Of a DNA stretch of 64,000 nucleotides, positions 8,484-16,210 are shown one piece after another. The first letter of the stretch is position 1. The number at the start of each line of letters is the position of its first letter. Under the pieces are notes generated by a model, which saw only the letters and a program-made list of their open reading frames with translations, was not told the DNA's origin and made no database searches. Source of the stretch: Aeoliella mucimassa (GTDB lineage Bacteria > Planctomycetota > Planctomycetia > Pirellulales > Lacipirellulaceae); NCBI RefSeq assembly GCF_007748035.1, contig NZ_CP036278.1:2976001-3040000 (forward strand). Direction: 5' to 3'. The position numbers were made by a program, and so were the translations under genes.

Positions 8484-8496
8484 TGTCTGACATGGG

Positions 8497-9657
8497 ATGT
8501 TGATGTTAAGCCAATCTCGGTGGTCTGCTGTGAGTGACTTGCTGCCTGATTCTTGCGAAACGCTGATCGTTGGGGCCGGTGTTGTTGGTCTATCGATTGC
8601 TTACGAACTCGTTAGCCGCGGAGCGAACGATGTCGTGGTGATCGATCGACAGCCACCTGCGCTTGAGGCCTCGTGGGCTGGTGCTGGTATCTTGCCGCCA
8701 GGCTCGTGGTACGACCCACATCCGGCGTTGGAATCATTGGCCGCACTATCCGGACAACTCAACCTTCAATGGAGCACACGGCTTGTTGCGGAAACGGGCA
8801 TTGATAATCAGCTTCGACCGATCGGCGGTGTGCACCTTGCCAAGACTCCGACGCGCATAGCGGAGCTCGATGCCAAGTTCGCGGAATGGCGCACCCGAGG
8901 TTACGAGTCGGATTGCTTGAGTGCCGAAGAACTGGCCAAGCTGGAACCTGGTTTGCATACCACCGATGTGCTCGCTGGCTATTTGGTGCCTGGGGAATCA
9001 AAAATCGACAATCGTCTCCATGCGGCCGCCTTGGTGGCGGCTCTCAAGCAGCAGAAGGTACCGGTCTGCTATCCGCAAGCAGCGAAGTCACTCGATCGGG
9101 TGGATAATCGACAGGTTGAAGTGCAGTGCGAGTCGAGAACAATAGTGGCCCAGCAGGCAATCATCGCCACTGGGGCTTGGAGTCGCGTGTGGGGCGAGCA
9201 GTTGGGAATTCAGCTCCGAGTACGCCCGATTCGTGGCCAGATGCTCGATTTTGAGCCTGGTCTACCCTCGTTGCTCCAGCGCATTGTCCACCACCTCGGG
9301 CAGTATCTGGTTCCGCGAGAAGCGGGGCGGTTGATGGTGGGGGCTACCGTGGATGACGTGGGTTTTGATAAGTCGACAAATGCCGCCCAAATTTTGGAAT
9401 TGGAGGAATTCGCCCGCACTACCTTACCGAGTTTGGTGGGAGTTCCGATCGAAAACACCTGGGCGGGGCTGCGACCGGCGTCGGAAGATGGTTTGCCCTA
9501 TATCGGGCGGGTGCCTGACGCGCATAATGTGCTTGTAGCAGCGGGCCATTATCGTTCGGGTCTGCAGATGGCAAGTGCGACGGCCGTAGCGGTCGCCGAC
9601 CTGCTTGCCGGCGAACAACCTCCCATCGACCTTACCCCCTTCTCGCTAAAACGATGA
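8497..9657 (+). CDS. thiO: Glycine oxidase ThiO-like FAD-dependent oxidoreductase
   Basis: This 386-aa protein belongs to the DAO family of flavoproteins and best resembles glycine oxidase ThiO, which converts glycine to the imine needed for the thiazole ring of thiamine. The FAD-binding motif is VGAGVVGLSIAYEL (about residues 25-38), followed by VVVIDRQPP. ASWAGAGILPP matches the ThiO flavin-contact region. The C-terminal TWAGLRPASEDGLPYIG and GHYRSGLQMA are typical for ThiO and the catalytic arginine region. The last bases overlap the ATG of the next gene by 4 bp (ATGA). No other thiamine genes are seen nearby, so a role as a general amino acid oxidase is possible. Confidence 0.87.
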   Translation: MLMLSQSRWSAVSDLLPDSCETLIVGAGVVGLSIAYELVSRGANDVVVIDRQPPALEASWAGAGILPPGSWYDPHPALESLAALSGQLNLQWSTRLVAETGIDNQLRPIGGVHLAKTPTRIAELDAKFAEWRTRGYESDCLSAEELAKLEPGLHTTDVLAGYLVPGESKIDNRLHAAALVAALKQQKVPVCYPQAAKSLDRVDNRQVEVQCESRTIVAQQAIIATGAWSRVWGEQLGIQLRVRPIRGQMLDFEPGLPSLLQRIVHHLGQYLVPREAGRLMVGATVDDVGFDKSTNAAQILELEEFARTTLPSLVGVPIENTWAGLRPASEDGLPYIGRVPDAHNVLVAAGHYRSGLQMASATAVAVADLLAGEQPPIDLTPFSLKR

Positions 9658-10925
9658 CGCTTTATTACGCAGCAGGAAGTCCCGAGGCGGAATTCACCGT
9701 CGACGATTGTCGTGAAGCCTTGCGATCGACCTTTGCTCACTTTGGCGATCGACATCAGGTTCTAGCCATCCCGCCCGACTATACGCGGCTCGATAGCCAG
9801 GCGGGCATGCTCACCTGCTTGACGCATCAACTGCTTGGTGATCGGCTAGTCGATATCCTGCCAGCGCTCGGAACACACGATCCGATGACACCGCAACAGC
9901 TGAGGAGCATGTTTCCGGGGATTCCGACCAAGTTGTTTCGTCCTCACCGCTGGCGGACCGAAGTGACGGAGATAGGTCAGGTACCAGCCGATTTTGTGAG
10001 TGAAGCGACCGACGGCATTTACAAAAAGCCGTGGCCAGTCGAGGTGAACGACCTGATCGCGAGCAGGCAACACGACTTATTGTTGTCGTTCGGGCAAGTG
10101 GTGCCCCACGAAGTGATTGGCATGGCCAACTACAACAAGAATCTTTTTGTCGGCACCGGCGGAAAGCGAGGTATCAACGAGAGTCACTTCATTGGTGCTG
10201 TGTATGGCATGGAACGCATGATGGGCGTCGCTGATACCCCTTTGCGGCGAATCCTGAATTACGCCCAGGATACATTCTGTGGCGATTGGCCACTCGTGTA
10301 TGTGTTGACCGTGATCGGCGCTAAGCCGGGCGGAGGCCTGGCGATTCGAGGCCTGTTTATCGGGGACGATGTCGAGTGTTTTGAGAGAGCGGCTGAATTA
10401 TCGGTAAAAGTGAACTTCACCGTACTCGAAACTCCACCCAAGAAGTTCGTGGTGTATCTCGATGAAAGCAAGTTTCACAGTACTTGGTTGGGGAACAAGG
10501 CGATCTATCGCACCCGGATGGCGGTGGCCGATGGCGGAGAACTCGTCGTCCTCGGCCCAGGTGTCGGTACGTTTGGTGAAGACCGCCTCATCGATCGACT
10601 CATTTATAAATATGGGTACCGAACGACTCCCGAGGTGATGGAAGCGGTGGAGCAGAACGCCGATCTAAGATGCAACTTGGGGGCCGCGGCCCATCTCATT
10701 CATGGATCGTCGGAGAATCGCTTTAAGGTGACCTATTGTCCCGGTCATTTGACGAAGGAAGAGATCGAAGCCGTTGGCTATCAGTTTGGCAATCTAGATG
10801 AGATGCTGGAGCGGTACGATCCAGAGAAACTCGAGCCTGGCCCGAATGTGGTGGATGGCGAAGATATCTATTTCATTCCCAAACCAGCCTTAGGGCTCTG
10901 GGCAAGTGCCGATCGAGTCCCCTAG
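9654..10925 (+). CDS. LarA/DUF2088-like (lactate racemase-related) protein
   Basis: This 423-aa protein resembles the lactate racemase N-terminal family (LarA, DUF2088), nickel-pincer-cofactor enzymes that racemise or epimerise alpha-hydroxy acids. It has the PPDYTRLDS and LPALGTHDPMT segments corresponding to the LarA DxTR and GxHR regions, and VVPHEVIG as the second histidine region. The classical GFSGG.K.i.PG stretch of LarA is replaced by GMANYNKNLFVG. It is therefore a divergent member and the substrate is unknown. It overlaps thiO by 4 bp, pointing to coupled translation. A hydroxy-acid racemase or epimerase acting in sugar-acid catabolism is one possibility. Confidence 0.78.
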   Translation: MTLYYAAGSPEAEFTVDDCREALRSTFAHFGDRHQVLAIPPDYTRLDSQAGMLTCLTHQLLGDRLVDILPALGTHDPMTPQQLRSMFPGIPTKLFRPHRWRTEVTEIGQVPADFVSEATDGIYKKPWPVEVNDLIASRQHDLLLSFGQVVPHEVIGMANYNKNLFVGTGGKRGINESHFIGAVYGMERMMGVADTPLRRILNYAQDTFCGDWPLVYVLTVIGAKPGGGLAIRGLFIGDDVECFERAAELSVKVNFTVLETPPKKFVVYLDESKFHSTWLGNKAIYRTRMAVADGGELVVLGPGVGTFGEDRLIDRLIYKYGYRTTPEVMEAVEQNADLRCNLGAAAHLIHGSSENRFKVTYCPGHLTKEEIEAVGYQFGNLDEMLERYDPEKLEPGPNVVDGEDIYFIPKPALGLWASADRVP

Positions 10926-11062
10926 CGGGCATGGAAGCCAAGTTGTTTGAGTGAACCGACGAGAATTAGGCAGTAAGATTGCGTCCGGACAGTATTGTCC
11001 TTAAGCTTATACCGCTAATCACGTCCTTTCTCGCTTCTCATTCACTCATCTGCGGTAGCCGC

Positions 11063-12697
11063 ATGGAAAATGCTCCTGACACTGGTTCCAGTGTTGATCC
11101 CCTCTTTGCGTTACGGTTATCGGTGTGCCTGATCGTGGGGGCGGTCATGTGGTTCATGCCTGCTCCCGAGGGGCTGAACCCGGCGGCCTGGCGCACCTTC
11201 GCGGTGTTTGTGGCCACGATTCTGAGCTTTCTGCTACGACCATTGCCAATGGGTGCCAGCGTGTTGCTAGGAATGCTGGTGCTGGCCGGCACCGGAACCA
11301 TCGCCACCACGGCGCAGGACGACTGGATGATCAAACTTGGCTTGCACGAAGACAACCTGGTGCAGGTGTCGCGGTCGCCAAGTCAACCAGCAACGTTGGT
11401 CGAGTACCATCCCAACTACGATACGAAGATATTGATCCGCGAAACCCTTGTCGACAAGACCTACAAGCAACGAGCGCAGGAATCGCTTGAGGCGGTGTTA
11501 AGCGGTTTTGGTCACACGACAGTATGGCTAGTCGTGGCGGCCTTCTTTATTTCTGGCGCAATGATCCAATCCGGACTAGGGCGGCGGATCGCCTTGATGA
11601 TGGTGGCCAAGTTGGGTAACACTACTCTCGGCTTAGGGTATGCGCTGGCGGCAGCCGAGTTGGTGCTCGCCCCGTTTGTGCCATCGAACACCGCCCGAGG
11701 GGGTGGTTTAATGATGCCGATCGTCGATTCGATGAGCAAGGTATTGGGATCAACACCCAACGAGTCGCCACGCCGCGCGGGCGAGTACTTAGTGCTCTGT
11801 GGAGCCCATCTTAACCTTATCACTGCAGCGATGTTTCTAACCGGAATGGCTGCGAATCCCCTGGTTAGCAAGGCTGCCAGTGACATCCTGCAAGTCGAGT
11901 TCGGTTGGGGGATGTGGCTGAAAGGAAGCATTGTTCCAGGGCTGATCAGTTTGGGGGTAGTGCCTTGGGTGTTGTACCGCCTGGCACCACCGCAGCTAAG
12001 CGATTCGCATGCCGCCCAAGAAGCGGTAGCAAACGAACTGAACGAAATGGGCAAGTGGTCTCGGCATCAGATCATCATGGGCAGTGTGTTGATGGTCATG
12101 TTGTTTTTATGGGCGACCGGTCCAATCCAAGAACTGCTACTTGGTGGTAAGCTTCACGCAACCTGGGTAGCGATGAGTGGAGTGCTGACGCTCGTCGTCG
12201 CTGGCGTTCTGCCTTACGAGAAGGTGACTGGCAACTCCTCGGCTTGGGATACCTTGCTCTGGTTGGGGGGGCTCGTTGCCATGGCCGATGCTCTCAAGGC
12301 AACTCACTTCGTCGATTGGTTTGCAGAGCAAGTGCAGGCCAATCTGGGGGGGATCACCGGCATCATGGCCGCAGTGCTGTTGGCGGTGATCTATTTTTAC
12401 TCGATGTACGGTTTCAGCATGCTCACCGGGCATATCTTGGCATTTACGGGGGTGTTTTTTGCCGTTGCCGGCGACATGTCGGTCCCCCCATTGGTGATGA
12501 TCGCTTTGGTGGCCTACTTTTCGAATCTGTGTGGGTGCACCACAAACTACTCGACTGGCCCCGTGGTCATCTACTTTGGACAAGGCTACGTGCCGATTCG
12601 TCGCTGGTTCTGGATAGGCTTCGTGATGTCGCTTCTGCACCTGCTGGTATGGCTCGGCCCCGGCCTTTTGTGGTGGAAATTGCTGGGCTGGTGGTAA
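11063..12697 (+). CDS. DASS/SLC13-family anion transporter
   Basis: This 544-aa inner-membrane protein has about 11-12 hydrophobic segments and belongs to the divalent anion:sodium symporter family (dicarboxylates, citrate, sulfate). Signatures seen are VWLVVAAFFISGAMIQSGLG, the first substrate-site motif PSNTARGGG, and the second NYSTGP near the C-terminus. The ATG at 11063 is preferred; the frame runs back to 10979 with a poorly matching extension. An unusual hydrophilic stretch of about 50 residues (roughly 84-138, including DDWMIKLGLHEDN and VEYHPNYDTK) is inserted before the conserved LSGFGHTTVW helix. The transported anion cannot be deduced. It lies downstream of the LarA-like gene with a 137-bp gap. 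Confidence 0.88.
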   Translation: MENAPDTGSSVDPLFALRLSVCLIVGAVMWFMPAPEGLNPAAWRTFAVFVATILSFLLRPLPMGASVLLGMLVLAGTGTIATTAQDDWMIKLGLHEDNLVQVSRSPSQPATLVEYHPNYDTKILIRETLVDKTYKQRAQESLEAVLSGFGHTTVWLVVAAFFISGAMIQSGLGRRIALMMVAKLGNTTLGLGYALAAAELVLAPFVPSNTARGGGLMMPIVDSMSKVLGSTPNESPRRAGEYLVLCGAHLNLITAAMFLTGMAANPLVSKAASDILQVEFGWGMWLKGSIVPGLISLGVVPWVLYRLAPPQLSDSHAAQEAVANELNEMGKWSRHQIIMGSVLMVMLFLWATGPIQELLLGGKLHATWVAMSGVLTLVVAGVLPYEKVTGNSSAWDTLLWLGGLVAMADALKATHFVDWFAEQVQANLGGITGIMAAVLLAVIYFYSMYGFSMLTGHILAFTGVFFAVAGDMSVPPLVMIALVAYFSNLCGCTTNYSTGPVVIYFGQGYVPIRRWFWIGFVMSLLHLLVWLGPGLLWWKLLGWW

Positions 12698-12826
12698 AAC
12701 CGGCCCCGGAAGTACGCTGATTGCAGGATCTCTAAAGAAATAAATCGTTACCGACGGAGATCGAATTGTGAGCTATGCTTGTGTTGGGATTGTACCCACT
12801 TTTCTGCCACTAGCGAGGTTTTCTGA

Positions 12827-13372
12827 ATGTCCACGCATGCTCGTCAGCACAAGTTCGTCGATAGCAAAGTTCAAGGTCGGTTGGTTGGCCTTTTTGTGCG
12901 ATGTTGGGCGATGAGCTTGGTGACCGCGGGCATTCTCACTGTGTTGGGGTGGATGTTTATTACGCCCGGATTGGGTGGCTTTATTGGGCCCAACGAGTTC
13001 ATGTCGAGCATCCTGCCGATGGTGTTGGTGGGAGCGGTCGCTTCGCTGTTGGTGATGCCATTCATGCTATGGAAGATGGTGTGCGATACCAACCGATTTG
13101 CTGGTCCTTTGTTGCGATTCCGCCGGCACTTGCGAGAGGCCGCGGACAGTGGCGAGCTCGTTCCGATCGAGTTTCGTGATGAAGACGACTGGCACGATTT
13201 AGCGAACGCGTTTAACGATCTCGTTTCTCGCATCAATAGCGAACGCTTGGCCGATACTATGTCGCCAGAGTTTCGCGAACAGCTCGATCGTAGTATTGCT
13301 GATTCGATTCACCCACAAAGTGAAGCGGAGTTGTCGGACGAGCACAGCGATGAGCTGGTAGTCGGTGCTTAA
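12827..13372 (+). CDS. Membrane protein with two TM segments and a HAMP-like domain
   Basis: This is a 181-aa protein with two transmembrane helices (about residues 25-47 and 61-83) followed by a HAMP-like linker, NRFAGPLLRFRRHLREAADSG and a second helix DDWHDLANAFNDLVSRI. The C-terminus is acidic. No kinase, cyclase or methyl-accepting output domain follows, so it is a stand-alone HAMP protein. A GAGG sequence lies upstream of the ATG. It stands as a single gene. A role in membrane signalling by partnering another protein is inferred. Confidence 0.75.
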   Translation: MSTHARQHKFVDSKVQGRLVGLFVRCWAMSLVTAGILTVLGWMFITPGLGGFIGPNEFMSSILPMVLVGAVASLLVMPFMLWKMVCDTNRFAGPLLRFRRHLREAADSGELVPIEFRDEDDWHDLANAFNDLVSRINSERLADTMSPEFREQLDRSIADSIHPQSEAELSDEHSDELVVGA

Positions 13373-13684
13373 TGCTGTCCTTTGTGGTATTTCAAAGCAC
13401 CCATTCTGTCGATAGCGGCCAGCGGTATGGGGACACATCTATATCCATGCAGATGTGTCTATAAAGTCTATGCTTCGGCTGCAGTTTGGATTGGCCGCAA
13501 TTCTAATAATACCTCCGACCTCACGAGAAGAGTCGACATAGGTTTCATATTAGGGAAAGAAGTTAGCCACTTGTTGCATCTGCAGCGACGTTAACTGCTC
13601 CCCTGCCCCACTTTTCCTCGCTGCCGGTGATCCTCACTGCCAGCACCTGCTCCTCGCCTTACATCTTGCTTCGGAGGCCTACCC
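13373..13684. other. 312-bp intergenic region with one hairpin
   Basis: No gene is supported. The main element is a perfect 9-bp inverted repeat, GACACATCT at 13432-13440 and AGATGTGTC at 13451-13459, around a 10-nt loop and followed by an AT-rich stretch. It could be an operator, an RNA hairpin or the end of the HAMP gene transcript, but no U-run follows. A GGAGG ribosome binding site for the next gene lies at about 13672-13676. Confidence 0.45.
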
Positions 13685-14344
13685 ATGGTTACTGGTCGCC
13701 ATCGTTTGTCCCTGCGCATCTGGGTTATGGGATTAATTTCAATGGTGGCCAGCGCCGCCGCAGTCGCTGAGGAGGTGCCCAATCCGAATGATGTGATCTA
13801 CATCGAGGAGCATTGGGAACTTACGGTCGGTGGTCCCGAAATCGACCGCTGTGCTCCGCAGGTCTCTTTGGTCATGTCTCCTACCGGCGGAATGGAAGCC
13901 TTGCACTTCGTCTTCTTGCTGAATCATTCGACCTCGCCAACCTTTGTCGCTGGTGGATTGCAGATGCAATGTTGGAACGGAGACGAACTGATCTACACTG
14001 CGAACTCGAATAAGACCGACCTTCTGTCGTACGACAACGAAACGGTCTCGTGGGTACAGAAGCTAAGTATTCGCGACAACCGAGTATGTTTTGATGTTGA
14101 CGATGGAGTCTCCAGTACCTGGGGCAATTTCGGCAACGGAGACGGTCTCATCATGTGGACCGGATACAATATGGAACGCTTAAACGACTACCGTCCTGCC
14201 GTCTCGATTGGCGAATCAGGAATCACCTTTGCCGGCAATCGAGTCTCCTCACTAGTACTAAAGAAACTAGTCTGGAAGACGGCCGACGGTACGTCGAACG
14301 AACTCGTGGCACCAATTGATATCGATACCGATATCGACCCCTAG
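13685..14344 (+). CDS. Secreted protein of unknown function beside TadG/TadE-like genes
   Basis: This 219-aa protein has a signal peptide (hydrophobic core WVMGLISMVASAAAV, cleavage near residue 28). The mature part is rich in beta-type sequence and acidic, ending in a short Asp-rich tail DIDTDIDP. No known domain was recognised. A GGAGG sequence precedes the ATG by about 8 bp. It lies 54 bp upstream of the TadG-like gene in the same direction, and the TadE-like gene follows, so the three may form one transcription unit of surface-structure genes. A surface or pilus-associated protein is a guess from context. Confidence 0.75.
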   Translation: MVTGRHRLSLRIWVMGLISMVASAAAVAEEVPNPNDVIYIEEHWELTVGGPEIDRCAPQVSLVMSPTGGMEALHFVFLLNHSTSPTFVAGGLQMQCWNGDELIYTANSNKTDLLSYDNETVSWVQKLSIRDNRVCFDVDDGVSSTWGNFGNGDGLIMWTGYNMERLNDYRPAVSIGESGITFAGNRVSSLVLKKLVWKTADGTSNELVAPIDIDTDIDP

Positions 14345-14398
14345 TCTCGCTTAGCCACGGTTCTCTATTCCATTCCCACTTGCTTTGGGGACTCTGTT

Positions 14399-15577
14399 AT
14401 GTATCTTGGAAATCGCCCTACTCGGTCTCAATACGTGTTCCGCCATCGTCGGGGTGCGTTGACTATTCTCGCGGCTGTTTTTTGCGTGGTGCTGCTCGGC
14501 ATGGTTGCCTTTGCCGTGGACATCGGCTATGTGCTCTCAAGTAAGGAAGAGATTCAGCGTACCGCGGATGCTTCGGCGCTAGCTGCTGCTTGGGAGTTTA
14601 TTGACCGCATCAATGAGGGATACGATCCCGCCGACGCACAAACCTACGCTCGTCAAGAAGCAAACACACCGAGTGCTGCCAACTTCGTAGGTACCGTAGC
14701 TCCAGCAGTCGACTTGAATCCTAGTAACACCCCGAGTGGTGACCTGGTATTCGGCTATATTTCGGACTTTACCGATCCGAACATTCCCTTTGATACCACG
14801 CAGCCGGACCGTTTTAACGCGGTGCGGGTAAAGGTGCGACGCGACGAAAATGTGAATGGCGAGTTGCCGCTGTTTTTCGCTCGGATCTTTGGCAACGAAA
14901 GTCAGGCGATCGAGGCCTATGCCACGGCTGCACTCGCTCGGGACGTGGATGGTTTTGAGATTCCTTCCGATGGTAGCTGGGTCGAAATACTCCCCATTGC
15001 TCTCGACTACGATACTTGGGTCGATTGGAAGAACGGAGTTACTGGTTCAGATGGCTACACTTACAATAAGGAGACTGGCTCCGTAGCCGCCGGTGGTGAT
15101 GGTCGTCTGGAAGTAAATCTCTATCCGCAAGGAAACGGCTCGCCTGGTAACCGGGGGATGGTTGACATCGGTAGCAACAACAACAGCACTGCCGACATCG
15201 CCCGCCAGATTGTCTACGGTATTTCGCCAGAAGACTTGGCTCACCATGGTGGTAGCCTGGTGTTCGATCAATGTGGCAAGTTGTACTTGAACGGCGATAC
15301 CGGGATTAGTGCTGGCGTAAAGGATGAACTCGCCAGCATCATCGGTGATCCACGAGTGATTCCGATCTTCGAAGAGGTCAATGGTCCTGGCAATAATGCG
15401 ATCTATACGATCGTCGCTTGGCAAGGAATCCGTATCATGGATGTCAAGTTGACCGGCCCGATGAGGAAGAAACACGTGACTATCCAAATGGCTCCCGCAG
15501 TGGGACGGGGAGTGATTCCTGCGACCACGGTCGGTGGAAGTAGCTACGTGTACTCACCAGTGATTCTCATCGAGTAA
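14399..15577 (+). CDS. TadG-like pseudopilin-related protein
   Basis: This 392-aa protein starts with the Tad/TadG-type N-terminal domain: a basic segment RHRRGALTILAAVF, one hydrophobic helix and the conserved AVDIGYVLSSKEEIQRTADASALAAA stretch found in putative Flp pilus-assembly TadE/G-like proteins. The rest is a large extracellular beta-rich domain. Tad systems build Flp-type pili used in adhesion, with TadE and TadG acting as minor pseudopilins or envelope-anchored parts. The ATPase, prepilin peptidase and secretin genes of a Tad locus are not in this window. In planctomycetes such proteins often occur apart from the machinery. Confidence 0.85.
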   Translation: MYLGNRPTRSQYVFRHRRGALTILAAVFCVVLLGMVAFAVDIGYVLSSKEEIQRTADASALAAAWEFIDRINEGYDPADAQTYARQEANTPSAANFVGTVAPAVDLNPSNTPSGDLVFGYISDFTDPNIPFDTTQPDRFNAVRVKVRRDENVNGELPLFFARIFGNESQAIEAYATAALARDVDGFEIPSDGSWVEILPIALDYDTWVDWKNGVTGSDGYTYNKETGSVAAGGDGRLEVNLYPQGNGSPGNRGMVDIGSNNNSTADIARQIVYGISPEDLAHHGGSLVFDQCGKLYLNGDTGISAGVKDELASIIGDPRVIPIFEEVNGPGNNAIYTIVAWQGIRIMDVKLTGPMRKKHVTIQMAPAVGRGVIPATTVGGSSYVYSPVILIE

Positions 15578-15635
15578 CGCCTTGAACCAAGGTGCATAGA
15601 ATCATTTTTTAACAAAGAAGAACAGGGGCGTTCCC

Positions 15636-16088
15636 ATGTTTCGTAGACTTCATCCAACCAGCAACCGCCGCAAGGCTCGCAATCTCACCCGGGCAGTTGC
15701 TCTGCAACGCGGCGTAGCAGCAGTTGAGTTTGCTGTGGTCGCACCTGTGTTCTTTCTGATGGTCATCGGTTTTATCGAACTAGGCCGTGGGCTGATGGTG
15801 CAGCAAGTACTTACCAATGCTTCACGGGTGGGCGTGCGTGAAGCGATCGGGCTGCATGCTTCCGAAGCGGATTCTAGGACGGCCGCCCAGGAATATGCCG
15901 AGGGTGCCTCGGTACCGGGAGTCACCGTGACCATATCCCCTGATCCGGGGGCAGCCTCGGCCGGAACCGAAATCACGGTGAATGTATCCGTGCCTTACAC
16001 GGAAGTGTCATGGGTCCCTTCCCCTTGGTTTTTGGGGAGTACGACGCTTGAAGCCGAATCGGTTATGCGCAAAGAAGGGTTTGAGTAG
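15636..16088 (+). CDS. TadE family protein
   Basis: This 150-aa protein is a TadE-like pseudopilin. The signature RGVAAVEFAVVAPVFFLMVIGFIELGRG (about residues 25-52) contains the conserved glutamate in AAVEFA and the hydrophobic helix used for membrane insertion. The C-terminal half is a small extracytoplasmic domain. The preceding TadG-like gene ends 58 bp upstream and the two are probably co-transcribed. Family membership is clear; no Flp pilin gene is visible nearby, so its part in a full pilus is not shown. Confidence 0.9.
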   Translation: MFRRLHPTSNRRKARNLTRAVALQRGVAAVEFAVVAPVFFLMVIGFIELGRGLMVQQVLTNASRVGVREAIGLHASEADSRTAAQEYAEGASVPGVTVTISPDPGAASAGTEITVNVSVPYTEVSWVPSPWFLGSTTLEAESVMRKEGFE

Positions 16089-16210
16089 CCAACAACCGCT
16101 CCATTTCCGCGAGAAGATTGAAAACAGCCGTTGTCGCACTTACAGTTAGACGAGTGGGCAACCTGTAACAGGTCAGCCGATCTGGTTCATTTTTCTCGCG
16201 GAATCCTATT

